From SIG223 sp964442785 (GTDB lineage Bacteria; Bacillota_I; Bacilli_A; RFN20; DUOF01): a stretch of DNA of 19,147 nucleotides. The position numbers were made by a program, and so were the translations under genes. Shown piece after piece: positions 7,078-15,361 of this stretch. Position 1 is the first letter of the stretch. Every line of letters begins with the position of its first letter. The notes under the pieces were generated by a model. It saw nothing but the letters and a program-made list of their open reading frames with translations, was not told where the DNA came from and did not search any database. The stretch is taken from positions 1 through 19,147 of the forward strand of contig CAYTZW010000024.1 of NCBI GenBank assembly GCA_964442785.1, read 5' to 3'.

Positions 7078-8018
7078 TGTTTCTTGTAAATGTTACTTCT
7101 ATTATTATTTTAGTTGTTGTTTTATTATTAGTGGTTATTGTAGGAAGTAAATCTTTAATAATCGTCCCTCAATCAGAAAATTATGTTATTGAAAATATGG
7201 GGAAATTCAAAAAAATATTAGGACCTGGGCCTTCATTTATTATTCCTTTTTTTGATAGAGTAAGATCTAAAATATCAATCAAAGAAAAAGTTTGTGATTT
7301 TGACCCACAACCAGTTATAACTAGAGATAACGTAACAATAGAAATTGATAGTGTTGTTTATTTCTTTGTATCTGACCCAAAACTATATACTTATGGTATT
7401 CAAAACCCGATGAGTGCTGTTGAAAACCTAACGGCTACTACCCTTCGTAATATTATAGGTGAATTAGATTTAGACCAAACTTTAACTTCCAGAGATGTTA
7501 TTAATTCCAAAATGAGATCAATAATTGATGAAGCAACTGATGCTTGGGGAATTAAAGTTACTAGAGTAGAACTTAAAAATATTACCCCACCTCAAACTAT
7601 TCAATTAGCAATGGAAAAACAAATGAAAGCAGAAAGAGAAAGAAGGGAAGCTATTCTTAAAGCAGAAGGAGAAAAACAAAGTACAATCCTTGTTGCCGAA
7701 GGAGAAAAAGAATCTGCTATTCTAAGAGCAGAAGCTAAAAAAGCAGCTATCATTGCTGAAGCAGAAGGACGTGCCGCAGCTATTGCAGCACAATATAAAG
7801 CTCAAGCAGAAGGAATAAAAGCGATAAAAGAAGCTGACCCTAATCAAACTTATGTTACTCTAAAAGGTCTTGAAGCCTTAGAAAAAATAGGAGCAAGTGA
7901 ATCTACTAAATTAATAATTCCTTCTAATTTACAAGATATTACAGCTTTAACTTCATCTATTGTAGAAACCGTAAATACTACTAAAGAAACTAAAACTAGC
8001 AAAACTAGTAAAAAATAA
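7077..8018 (+). CDS. SPFH / band 7 family protein (stomatin/QmcA-like)
   Basis: A 313-residue SPFH protein. Residues 7-30 form a membrane anchor. The band 7 domain follows (IIVPQSENYVIENMGKF, GPGPSFIIPFFDRV, DFDPQPVITRDNVTIEIDSVVYF, NLTATTLRNIIGELDLDQTLTSRD), ending in WGIKVTRVELKNITPP. A long charged Ala/Glu/Lys-rich coiled coil spans about residues 175-245 (AEGEKQ, AEGEKES, AEAKKAA, AEAEGRAA), then a short tail rich in Thr/Ser/Lys. These proteins oligomerise into ring or cage-like membrane microdomains, often with NfeD and sometimes near FtsH. It overlaps nfeD by one base with an AAAGGAGAG RBS inside the nfeD 3' end, and a long terminator follows. Confidence 0.93.
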   Translation: MFLVNVTSIIILVVVLLLVVIVGSKSLIIVPQSENYVIENMGKFKKILGPGPSFIIPFFDRVRSKISIKEKVCDFDPQPVITRDNVTIEIDSVVYFFVSDPKLYTYGIQNPMSAVENLTATTLRNIIGELDLDQTLTSRDVINSKMRSIIDEATDAWGIKVTRVELKNITPPQTIQLAMEKQMKAERERREAILKAEGEKQSTILVAEGEKESAILRAEAKKAAIIAEAEGRAAAIAAQYKAQAEGIKAIKEADPNQTYVTLKGLEALEKIGASESTKLIIPSNLQDITALTSSIVETVNTTKETKTSKTSKK

Positions 8019-8090
8019 AGTCCTCGAAAATCTACTTAACAATATCAATTAGTCCAAATTTTGTAGTTAAGTACAAAAAAGGACTTTTTT
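8017..8090 (+). terminator. Terminator of the NfeD-SPFH operon
   Basis: An outer stem AAAGTCCT (8017-8024) with AGGACTTT (8080-8087), partly made from the stop codon region, encloses an inner 8-bp stem (8033-8040 with 8066-8073), followed by a T run. A second AGTCC at 8051-8055 could pair with the same GGACT at 8081-8085, giving an alternative shorter terminator hairpin. Confidence 0.75.
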
Positions 8091-8158
8091 CTTTAGTAAT
8101 AATATTTTCAACTTTTAATAGATTTTATTTTGTTTTATAATCAAACAGAGGTGATATT

Positions 8159-9964
8159 ATGGAAAAAGAAACTAATAAACAATTCACTGATGATATTTTT
8201 CAAAGCATTGCTGCTAAATATACAAAGGATTTCTATGAATTTTCTTCAAAGAAAATGGATATTGAACAAGCAACACAAATGGCAAAAAAACTTAGCAAAG
8301 ATCTTTTTAATGCTTCCTTAGATATTGCTCCTTCCAATAAAGAAGGACAAGAAGGTTCGTATAATCCTTTTTTTAATACTATTTCAATAGATAAAACTAG
8401 TTTTGAAAAAATGGTAAAATCAGGAGATTTAACAAATTTTTTAGTCATTCTTTTTCACGAAGGTACTCACGCTTTACAACAATTTGATAAAGAAAATTTA
8501 ATTACTACTAAAAATCAAATATTTGATAGAGATTCTATTAAATACATTTTAGAAACAAATAGTCCAGAAGTTTACAATGAATTAAAAATTGACCCTAATT
8601 TTAACGTGAAAATTGATGCTGCTATAATGCTATTTTATTTGGAAATGGACGTCGAAAAAGAAGCACGAAAAATGGCTTATCTTAATACTAAGAATTTATT
8701 GAATTTTTATAAGAATACCATTGACTTAAATTGGTTAGAAAAAATCAATTCTATAGATACAATGAATGCCGATGAAATATCATATTATTTTGATGCTATG
8801 ACTAATTTTGCTAATCAAAATATGAATAGAATTGAAGCCATTAATAGTAGTTATGAAAAATATGATGAATATCTTGCAATTTCAGGAGACATATATCAAA
8901 AAATTCAATCAATAATTCAAAATATGGATATTGATAAATTTACAGATGACTTAGTAAAAAATGAAATTTTTAAGAACGAATTTCCTAATTATGACGATAT
9001 AAAAGAAGATAATGAAAACTTTGATTATGAAAAAATCAATGCGTTTTGGAATAAAAATGGTATTGATTTAAAAGAAATACAAGAAATAGTTAAAAAAGCC
9101 GATTTAAAAAGCAAAATATTTCGTAACATATTAACTAAACTACCTGATACAGAATTAAATAAAATAATAGATAATACTAAAAATATACCTTTCATTTTTA
9201 ATCCTACATTTGATGTTTTTAATGCAATAGAATCTACTGATTTAAGAAACAAAATATTTATTGATTTATTAAAAGAAGGAAAAGGTTCTCTTTTAATAAT
9301 GGACACAAAATGTAGTACTGATACAAAAAAAGAAGCTTTCAAAATTGCTCTTAAAACCGGACAATATGATACCGCTTTAAATTTATATAAAGAGTTTGAA
9401 ATAAATATGAAATCATTCTTATTTGTCGATGTAAATGATTTATCTCCTAAACAAATAAAGGAATATAAAAAAAGTGTTTTATTCATAGAGCAAGCAAAAA
9501 AGGAATGCTTGAAAGAAACAAAAAAAGAATTAACAAAAGGCTTTTTAGGAAAAGAGAAAATCATTCCAGATTGCAGAGAAACAGATGCCTTATTTTCTCT
9601 TTTGCTCAAGACCGCTAATGATACAAACAAAAGAATTGTTAATAAGGGAGAAAAATTGATAGATGATTATAAAAAATTCGATAAATCTGATGACATTTCC
9701 TTACTAGATAAATATTACAAAGAGAAAAAAATTGGTGATTATTCCAAAAATATGCTTTCCGATAGTGATATTTATAAGAAATACAATTTTAATCCTTCAT
9801 CTAATGTTAGAACTTTTTATGACTTCTTTTTCTTATTACCAAAAAATAAAAATTTAACAGATAAAGAATTAACAGAAGTATATAACACTGCTTACAATTT
9901 TAATAATGGTACATATGAAAATGAAGAAAAAGAACAACCAGATGAATTTAATATGAATAGATAA
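8159..9964 (+). CDS. Uncharacterised HExxH metallopeptidase-like protein
   Basis: A 601-residue protein of no family I recognise. The clear signature is FLVILFHEGTHALQQF (94-109): His100, Glu101 and His104 form a zincin HExxH motif preceded by hydrophobic residues, as in active-site helices. About 60 residues later FYLEMDVEKEARKMAY (159-174) offers a glutamate third zinc ligand (Glu162, 166 or 168). Residues 60-80 contain a short strand-like stretch (YNPFFNTISID) of the kind that precedes the helix in such enzymes. The remaining ~400 residues are Lys/Asn/Glu-rich, probably helical, with no signal peptide or membrane helix, so it is cytoplasmic unless exported unusually. RBS AGAGGTGA precedes the ATG; a -10 TATAAT is at 8136-8141. 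It stands alone between two terminators. Protease activity is inferred, not shown. Confidence 0.7.
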   Translation: MEKETNKQFTDDIFQSIAAKYTKDFYEFSSKKMDIEQATQMAKKLSKDLFNASLDIAPSNKEGQEGSYNPFFNTISIDKTSFEKMVKSGDLTNFLVILFHEGTHALQQFDKENLITTKNQIFDRDSIKYILETNSPEVYNELKIDPNFNVKIDAAIMLFYLEMDVEKEARKMAYLNTKNLLNFYKNTIDLNWLEKINSIDTMNADEISYYFDAMTNFANQNMNRIEAINSSYEKYDEYLAISGDIYQKIQSIIQNMDIDKFTDDLVKNEIFKNEFPNYDDIKEDNENFDYEKINAFWNKNGIDLKEIQEIVKKADLKSKIFRNILTKLPDTELNKIIDNTKNIPFIFNPTFDVFNAIESTDLRNKIFIDLLKEGKGSLLIMDTKCSTDTKKEAFKIALKTGQYDTALNLYKEFEINMKSFLFVDVNDLSPKQIKEYKKSVLFIEQAKKECLKETKKELTKGFLGKEKIIPDCRETDALFSLLLKTANDTNKRIVNKGEKLIDDYKKFDKSDDISLLDKYYKEKKIGDYSKNMLSDSDIYKKYNFNPSSNVRTFYDFFFLLPKNKNLTDKELTEVYNTAYNFNNGTYENEEKEQPDEFNMNR

Positions 9965-9982
9965 AACTTAATAAATTAATAG

Positions 9983-10022
9983 GTATTCATAAAAAAGTAA
10001 AAGTTTATGGATACTTTTTTAT
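9983..10022 (+). terminator. Terminator of the HExxH protein gene
   Basis: An 11-bp stem (9983-9993 with 10004-10014, one G-T wobble) and a 10-nt loop are followed by a T run, about 20 nt after the stop codon. Confidence 0.9.
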
Positions 10023-10024
10023 TA

Positions 10025-10079
10025 TAAAAAAAGAAACCTATATAAAGTTTAACTTCACAGTTAGACAACATTTACATAG
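10025..10079 (-). terminator. Terminator of the XRE-DUF2188 unit
   Basis: On the minus strand, 10071-10079 pairs with 10038-10046 and 10060-10066 with 10047-10053 (wobbles at two points, a small bulge, 6-nt loop), giving a stem of about 16 bp. It is followed by a T-rich run (complement of 10025-10036). Downstream of the DUF2188 gene stop. Confidence 0.75.
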
Positions 10080-10103
10080 ATTTCCTTAAAATTCTCAAAC
10101 TTT

Positions 10104-10703
10104 TTATTTACTATAATCTTGTTTTCTAATTTGTCCATTTTTCTTATGGATTACAACATTATTATCTTGTTTTTCTGACTTTTCTTTAGCAAAACTAATA
10201 GCTTCTGCTTGAGTGTCAAATAGTTTTATGGCTTTTGTTCCACCTGCTTTTTTTACTTGCCATTTACCACTTTGGTGTTTACTTACGTGATAATTAGCGG
10301 TTTTCGCAGGCTTTTTCTTTATTTCTTCTTTTACTTCTTCTACTTCAGCAACTTCTTCAGGTTCTTTTTCTACTTCTTCTTTTTCCACTTTTTCTTTTTC
10401 CACTTTTTCTTCTTCAACCTTTTTAGTTTCTTTAGCCTTGACTACTTTCTCTTTTTTGGTATCTTCTTTAACAATTTCAGTTTTTGTTTCCACTTCTTTT
10501 TCTTCTTTTTCAGCCTTTTTTGTTTCTTGGCTAGTAGCATTAATCTCTTTTTCTATATTTAATTTTGTGTAATCTTCGTGTTTTGTTTTTCTATCTCTAA
10601 TAATAAGTAAAATAAGTAGAAAAGCAAAAATGACACACCCGATTGCTAGTAATAAACATACTCCTGATTCTGATTTAATAAATTTTATAAATGATAGACT
10701 CAT
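10104..10703 (-). CDS. Membrane-anchored DUF2188 protein with Lys/Glu-rich linker
   Basis: A 199-residue protein. One membrane helix lies near the N-terminus (about residues 14-35, GVCLLLAIGCVIFAFLLILLI). A long, highly charged Lys/Glu/Val spacer (about 45-130) with repeats such as VEKEKVEKEEVEKE follows. A C-terminal domain (about 137-199) matches the DUF2188 pattern: YHVSKHQSGKWQVKK, AIKLFDTQAEAISFAKE, NNVVIHKKNGQI. Function of DUF2188 is unknown. The start chosen is the ATG at 10701-10703, with GGAGG about 8 nt upstream; a longer in-frame extension to 10760 lacks an RBS and overlaps the upstream gene. It follows the XRE regulator by 41 nt, with a possible promoter of its own. The charged spacer suggests the domain is held away from the membrane. 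Confidence 0.82.
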   Translation of the reverse strand: MSLSFIKFIKSESGVCLLLAIGCVIFAFLLILLIIRDRKTKHEDYTKLNIEKEINATSQETKKAEKEEKEVETKTEIVKEDTKKEKVVKAKETKKVEEEKVEKEKVEKEEVEKEPEEVAEVEEVKEEIKKKPAKTANYHVSKHQSGKWQVKKAGGTKAIKLFDTQAEAISFAKEKSEKQDNNVVIHKKNGQIRKQDYSK

Positions 10704-10731
10704 ACTGCCCCTCCTTCTATCCATATCAATA

Positions 10732-10760
10732 ATTATAATTGTGATTATTTTGGCTTGCAA
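10732..10760 (-). promoter_or_regulatory. Possible internal promoter for the DUF2188 gene
   Basis: On the minus strand TTGCAA (10755-10760), a 17-bp spacer and TATAAT (10732-10737). The -35 lies inside the 3' end of the XRE gene, so the DUF2188 gene could be expressed independently of it. Confidence 0.5.
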
Positions 10761-11083
10761 CTTTTTTGTTGAATTGTGCTAATGAATTCTTCTAATTCTT
10801 TTATAGCTACACGATAATCTTTAGCAATATAGTTATATACTGTTGAATTATTTGCTAAACTATTTTCTATTTTTTCCAAATCTATTTTATTTTCTAAAAA
10901 ATCACTAAATAAATATTCTAGTGAAACTTCAAAAAATTTGCTCAATTTCATTAAGTTCTTTAATGAAGGATTTCTTTTTCCTTTTTCCCAATGTGAAACA
11001 GTAGTTGGAGATACTTCTATTATAGAAGCTAATTTGTTTATCGAAAGTCCTTTTTCTAACCTTAGTCTTTGCAAATTTTCCAT
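10745..11083 (-). CDS. XRE-family helix-turn-helix regulator
   Basis: A 112-residue DNA-binding protein. Residues 4-60 are a Cro/C1-type helix-turn-helix: LQRLRLEKGLSINKLASIIEVSPTTVSHWEKGKRNPSLKNLMKLSKFFEVSLEYLF, with recognition helix near SPTTVSHWE. The C-terminal 50 residues are mostly helical and charged, likely a dimerisation or effector part. Start ATG 11081-11083 with AAGGTG upstream. It is divergently transcribed from the TetR-ABC transporter unit and is followed by the DUF2188 membrane protein, which it may control. A split inverted repeat in its promoter is a candidate autoregulatory site. Confidence 0.9.
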   Translation of the reverse strand: MENLQRLRLEKGLSINKLASIIEVSPTTVSHWEKGKRNPSLKNLMKLSKFFEVSLEYLFSDFLENKIDLEKIENSLANNSTVYNYIAKDYRVAIKELEEFISTIQQKSCKPK

Positions 11084-11102
11084 ATAATCACACCTTTTTA
11101 AA

Positions 11103-11132
11103 AGTATAAAATATTTACTATCTCAATGCAAA
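11103..11132 (-). promoter_or_regulatory. Promoter of the XRE gene
   Basis: On the minus strand TTGCAT (11127-11132), an 18-bp spacer and TATACT (11103-11108). One half of the 8-bp inverted repeat (11119-11126) lies directly next to the -35, the other (11142-11149) upstream. Confidence 0.5.
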
Positions 11133-11149
11133 GAAAAAATGTTGAGATA
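11119..11149. promoter_or_regulatory. Split inverted repeat, candidate XRE operator
   Basis: TATCTCAA (11119-11126) and TTGAGATA (11142-11149) form an 8-bp inverted repeat with a 15-bp gap, half-site centres about two helical turns apart. It straddles the -35 of the XRE promoter. The protein that binds it is inferred only from position. Confidence 0.4.
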
Positions 11150-11162
11150 AAAAAGATTATTG

Positions 11163-11191
11163 TTGAAAAATGACAACTTGTCATTTATAAT
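11163..11191 (+). promoter_or_regulatory. Promoter of the tetR-ABC operon
   Basis: TTGAAA (11163-11168), 17-bp spacer and perfect TATAAT (11186-11191), with RBS AAAGGAGA and the tetR ATG following. The spacer is occupied by a perfect palindrome. Confidence 0.88.
11168..11186. promoter_or_regulatory. 19-bp perfect palindrome, probable TetR operator
   Basis: AAATGACAA-C-TTGTCATTT is a perfect 9-1-9 palindrome filling the space between -35 and -10 of the tetR promoter. This is the classic position for an autorepressor that blocks RNA polymerase, and the size fits a TetR dimer site. Confidence 0.8.
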
Positions 11192-11218
11192 AGCAAAGTA
11201 TGTGAAAGGAGATGTAAA

Positions 11219-11797
11219 ATGCCTACTATTTTATTCCAACATTTAACGGAAGAAAAAAAAGAAAAAATTATTAAAGCATCAATGAAAGAATTTTCTTCTT
11301 GCCCTTATGAAAAGGCTTCTATTAATGTTATTATTAAAGATGCTGACATTTCACGAGGAAGTTTTTATCAATATTTCAAAGACAAAGAAGATTTATATCT
11401 TTATGTTTTAGAACGTGGTTTAAATATGGCGTATTTGATTTTTTCCCCGCTTATTGAGGATAAGTCCAAAAGCCCTAATGAAAGAATTATGTGCATTTTT
11501 GATGAAGCTATTTCATATGGTGAAAGGGCTAATTTATTTACTAAAATGATGATGAATATGAAATATTCACACCACAAGTCCATAATAGATAAAGTAAAGG
11601 ATTTTTTAGATAAAGATGCTAAACAATTAAAATCTTTAACTCCTGATGAAAATAAAGCTTTTTTCGAGTTGTTTGTTACTAGTTTTGGATTTGCTTGTTT
11701 TTCCGTTATTGTTGAAAAAAATCCTTATGAAGAAGTTAGAAAAATTTTAGAGTTGAAATTAAAAATAATAGAAGGGGGAATGAAATTAAATGATTAA
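11219..11797 (+). CDS. TetR-family transcriptional regulator
   Basis: A 192-residue regulator. Residues about 11-57 form the TetR helix-turn-helix (EKIIKASMKEFSSCPYEKASINVIIKDADISRGSFYQYFKDKEDLY); the GSFYQYFKDKEDL part is the typical recognition region. The remaining helical domain would bind a ligand and dimerise, and its ligand is unknown. Start ATG with GAAAGGAGA 6-7 nt upstream. Its last 8 nt overlap the start of the first ABC gene, so regulator and exporter are co-translated. It most likely represses its own operon through the palindrome in the promoter and releases it on binding a transported compound. Confidence 0.93.
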   Translation: MPTILFQHLTEEKKEKIIKASMKEFSSCPYEKASINVIIKDADISRGSFYQYFKDKEDLYLYVLERGLNMAYLIFSPLIEDKSKSPNERIMCIFDEAISYGERANLFTKMMMNMKYSHHKSIIDKVKDFLDKDAKQLKSLTPDENKAFFELFVTSFGFACFSVIVEKNPYEEVRKILELKLKIIEGGMKLND

Positions 11798-13532
11798 ATT
11801 GTTAAAACATTTTAAATGGTATTATTGGATTATTTGTGCTGTTATTGTGGTCTTAATATTTTTCCAAGTTCAATGTGAATTAAAACTTCCTGATTATATG
11901 GAAGATATTGTTAACTACATTATTACTTCAGGAAAAGTTAAAAGTATTCTTAATGTAGGAATTAAAATGTTGCTGGTGTCTTTGCTAGCGACTGCTCTTA
12001 CCATTATTGTAGGTTTTCTTTCTGCTAATATTGCGGCTAAATTTGCTAAAAATTTAAGGAAAGAAGTTTTTTGTAAAGTAGAATCTTTTTCAATGACTGA
12101 AATGAATAGAATTTCTACTTCAAGTTTAATTACTAGAACTACTAATGATATTACTCAAGTTCAAAATGTCGTTATGATGACTTTAAAAATTGCGGTTACT
12201 GCTCCTATTATGGCAGGTACAGCGATTATCAAAATTCTTAACAGAAGTGAACAGTTAACTATGAGTGTAGCAATAAGTGTTTTATGTTTAGTAATCTTTA
12301 TTATTACTTTAATGATTATTGTTTTACCTAAATTTAAACAATTCCAAACTAAAGTTGATAAATTAAATTCGGTAACTAGAGAAAATCTTACTGGTCTTCG
12401 TGTTGTAAGAGCTTATAATGGAGAAGAATATCAAGAAGAAAAATTTGATAAAGTTAATACTGATATTTCCAAAACAGAACTTTTCATTAATCGTACAATG
12501 GGACTTATGAATCCTTTTATGCATTTAGTATTTGATAGTATTGGATTAGTTGTTTGGTGGTTAGGAGCTTATTTAATTTCTAAAAATCAAGTTCAACTAC
12601 CTGTTGTAGCAGCCTTTACGGGATATGCAATGCAAATTGTAACTTCCTTTATGATGATAACAATGATTTTTATTATGGTTCCAAGAGGAATTGTTTCTGC
12701 TAGAAGAATTAATGAAGTTTTAGATACCAAAAATCTTATAGAAGACCCTAATGAACCTATTTCTAGTAATGAAAATAAAGGGGAAATTGAATTTAAAAAT
12801 GTCAGTTTTAAATATTCTGATGCTGATGAAGAAGTAATTAAAAATATTTCTTTTAAAGTTAACAAAGGAGAAATGGTTGCTTTTATTGGTTCAACAGGTT
12901 CTGGTAAATCTACTTTAATTAACCTTATTCCAAGATTTTATGATGCTACTGAAGGTGAAGTTTTAGTAGACGGAATAAATGTCAAAGATTACAAACAAGA
13001 AGTACTTCACGAAAAAATTGGCTATATTCCTCAAAAAGGAATTCTATTCTCAGGAACTATAAGTTCTAATATGAAAATAGGAAAGAAAGATGCTAGTGAA
13101 GAAGAAATTACAAGAGCTTTAGATATTGCCCAAGCAACTGAATTTGTCAATAAATTAGAAGATAAATATAATCACCCAATAGCTCAAGGGGGAACTAATG
13201 TTTCAGGTGGTCAAAAACAAAGATTATGTATAGCAAGAGCGATTATTAAAAATCCTGAAATATTTATTTTTGATGATTCTTTTTCTGCTCTTGATTACAA
13301 AACGGATAAAGCTTTAAGAAAGAGATTAACTGAAGAATTAAAAGATTCTACCATACTTATCGTTGCTCAAAGAATTGGAACGATTATAAATGCCGATAAA
13401 ATCATCGTTTTAAATGAAGGAGAAATGGTTGGAATGGGTACTCATAGCCAATTATTAGAAAACTGTGAAGTTTACAAAGAAATGGCTTTATCTCAATTAT
13501 CAAAGGAGGAACTTGCTTATGGGAAAAAATAA
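11790..13532 (+). CDS. ABC exporter half-transporter with degenerate ATPase site (subunit 1)
   Basis: A 580-residue type IV ABC half-transporter: six-helix membrane domain (about 1-320), then nucleotide-binding domain. Walker A is GSTGSGKST (about 366-374), signature VSGGQKQRLCIARA (about 470), and the Walker B region IFIFDDSFSALD (492-503) has Asp496 where the catalytic Glu should be. The H-loop His is replaced by Gln527 in IVAQRIGTI. These two changes are typical of the non-catalytic partner in heterodimeric exporters of the BmrC/LmrC/TM287 type. Its intact signature completes the active site of the second subunit. It overlaps tetR by 8 nt and the next ABC gene by 14 nt. Likely exports drugs or other amphipathic compounds; the substrate cannot be read from sequence. 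Confidence 0.92.
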   Translation: MIKLLKHFKWYYWIICAVIVVLIFFQVQCELKLPDYMEDIVNYIITSGKVKSILNVGIKMLLVSLLATALTIIVGFLSANIAAKFAKNLRKEVFCKVESFSMTEMNRISTSSLITRTTNDITQVQNVVMMTLKIAVTAPIMAGTAIIKILNRSEQLTMSVAISVLCLVIFIITLMIIVLPKFKQFQTKVDKLNSVTRENLTGLRVVRAYNGEEYQEEKFDKVNTDISKTELFINRTMGLMNPFMHLVFDSIGLVVWWLGAYLISKNQVQLPVVAAFTGYAMQIVTSFMMITMIFIMVPRGIVSARRINEVLDTKNLIEDPNEPISSNENKGEIEFKNVSFKYSDADEEVIKNISFKVNKGEMVAFIGSTGSGKSTLINLIPRFYDATEGEVLVDGINVKDYKQEVLHEKIGYIPQKGILFSGTISSNMKIGKKDASEEEITRALDIAQATEFVNKLEDKYNHPIAQGGTNVSGGQKQRLCIARAIIKNPEIFIFDDSFSALDYKTDKALRKRLTEELKDSTILIVAQRIGTIINADKIIVLNEGEMVGMGTHSQLLENCEVYKEMALSQLSKEELAYGKK

Positions 13533-15336
13533 CACTCCTAGACATAATATGGGAGCAGGTAGAGGAAATGAAAAAGCTAAAGATTTCAAAAAATCAATGA
13601 AATATCTTCTCTCTTATATAAAAGGCTATCGAATTTGGATTATTGTTGCTTTAGTTTTTGCAGCAATGTCAACTATTATAGGAATTACAGCTCCTAAAAT
13701 ATTAGGAAAAATAGCAACTCAAATTCAACTTGATTTGCAAAACAGAAGAAATATTAATTTAACAAAAATTGGCAAAATAGGAATTGAATTAATTATTATT
13801 TATTTAACAAGTGCTATTTTACTTTATATACAAAACTTTATTATGGCAGGAGTTTCAAATAAAGTTGCTAAAAGTTTTAGAAATGACATTTCTAAGAAAA
13901 TCAATAGATTACCTTTAAAGTATTTCGATTCTCGAAATTATGGTGATGTTCTAAGTGTAGTTACTAATGATGTTGACACTATTTCTCAAACATTAAATCA
14001 AAGTTTAAGTAGTATGATAACTTCTATTTCTACTTTAATTGGAATTATTGTAATGATGTTATCTATTTCTTGGCAATTATCAATAGTCGCTTTCGTAGCA
14101 GTTCCTGTTAGTATGACTTTAATGTTATTAATTATTAAAAAATCTCAAAAATATTTTACTATTCAACAAGAAAGTTTAGGAAAAATAAATGGACATATTG
14201 AAGAAATATATAGTTCTCATAATGTCATAAAGGCTTTTAATGGTGAAGAAGAAAGTATTAAAACTTTTGAAAACATTAATGAGCAATTATATTCTAGTGC
14301 TTGGAAAAGTCAATTCTTGTCTGGTATGATGCAACCAATTATGAGCTTTGTAGGTAATTTAAGTTATGTCGCTGTATGTGTTGTTGGAGGCTCTTTAGCT
14401 TTAAAGGGAACCCTTCTTATCGGTGATATTACTTCAATGATAACTTATGTTCGTAGATTTAATAATCCTTTAAATCAAATTGCTCAAATCGCTAATACTT
14501 TACAATCTACAGCTGCAGCTTCAGAAAGAGTATTTGAATTCTTAAATGAAGAAGAAATGTCTTCTGAAGAAAATAAAGTTACTTTTGACAAAGAAGTAAA
14601 AGGATTAGTAGAATTTAAAAATGTTTGCTTTGGATATGAAAAGGATAAACCTATCATTAAAAACTTTAGTATGGTAGCTAAACCTGGACAAAAAGTCGCT
14701 ATTGTCGGCCCAACAGGAGCAGGAAAAACAACAATGGTTAACTTACTTATGAAATTCTATGAAATTGACTCTGGAGATATTTTAATTGATGGAATATCTA
14801 TAAAAGATTTAAAAAGAAGTGAATGTCATAAATTGTTCTCAATGGTTTTACAAGATACTTGGCTCTTTGAAGGAACAATTAAAGAAAACCTTTCATACGG
14901 AAAAGATGATATTTCACTCGAACAAATAAAAGATGCTGCTAAAATGGCGTATATTCACCATTATATCAAAACATTACCAAATGGATATGACCATTATATA
15001 GACGAAAGTTCTTCCTTATCTATGGGGCAAAAACAATTATTTACGATAGCCAGAGCAATGGTAGAAAATGCTCCAATGCTAATTTTGGACGAAGCAACTA
15101 GTTCCGTGGATACAAGAACAGAACAATTAATACAACAAGCAATGGACAATTTATCAAAAGGAAGAACAAGTTTTGTAATTGCTCATAGACTATCCACTAT
15201 TAAAAATGCCGACAATATTATAGTTATGAAAGAAGGTCAAATTGTCGAAGTTGGAAACCACGAAGAACTTATGAAACAAAATGGTTTTTATTCAACATTA
15301 TACAATTCACAATTTGAAGAAGACGCTGACTATTAG
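13519..15336 (+). CDS. ABC exporter half-transporter with catalytic ATPase site (subunit 2)
   Basis: A 605-residue ABC half-transporter partner. The N-terminus is the Pro/His/Gly-rich tail common in BmrD/LmrD-like subunits (NTPRHNMGAGRGNEKAKDF), followed by six membrane helices and an ATPase domain. Walker A GPTGAGKTT (397-405), Walker B LILDEATSSVD with Glu525 and H-loop His556 (IAHRLSTI) are intact. The signature is LSMGQ (500-504) instead of LSGGQ. Its weak signature pairs with the degenerate Walker B of subunit 1, so the dimer has one active and one dead site. Start chosen at ATG 13519-13521, with AAGGAGG 8-9 nt before; an upstream in-frame ATG at 13465 has no RBS and lies inside the previous gene. 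A strong terminator follows. Confidence 0.92.
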   Translation: MGKNNTPRHNMGAGRGNEKAKDFKKSMKYLLSYIKGYRIWIIVALVFAAMSTIIGITAPKILGKIATQIQLDLQNRRNINLTKIGKIGIELIIIYLTSAILLYIQNFIMAGVSNKVAKSFRNDISKKINRLPLKYFDSRNYGDVLSVVTNDVDTISQTLNQSLSSMITSISTLIGIIVMMLSISWQLSIVAFVAVPVSMTLMLLIIKKSQKYFTIQQESLGKINGHIEEIYSSHNVIKAFNGEEESIKTFENINEQLYSSAWKSQFLSGMMQPIMSFVGNLSYVAVCVVGGSLALKGTLLIGDITSMITYVRRFNNPLNQIAQIANTLQSTAAASERVFEFLNEEEMSSEENKVTFDKEVKGLVEFKNVCFGYEKDKPIIKNFSMVAKPGQKVAIVGPTGAGKTTMVNLLMKFYEIDSGDILIDGISIKDLKRSECHKLFSMVLQDTWLFEGTIKENLSYGKDDISLEQIKDAAKMAYIHHYIKTLPNGYDHYIDESSSLSMGQKQLFTIARAMVENAPMLILDEATSSVDTRTEQLIQQAMDNLSKGRTSFVIAHRLSTIKNADNIIVMKEGQIVEVGNHEELMKQNGFYSTLYNSQFEEDADY

Positions 15337-15361
15337 AATTTTATAGATTTTATCGAAATTT

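Noticed and set aside
9025..9630. 201-codon open frame on the minus strand
   Set aside because: Antisense to the HExxH protein gene, no RBS, and Phe/Ser/Leu-rich composition typical of a shadow of Lys/Asn-rich coding sequence.
10257..10562. Phe-rich open frame on the plus strand
   Set aside because: It is the antisense shadow of the Lys/Glu-rich linker of the DUF2188 protein.
18..15336. Genetic code 4 (TGA as Trp)
   Set aside because: All Trp codons seen are TGG and all genes are full length in the standard code, so no reassignment is needed.
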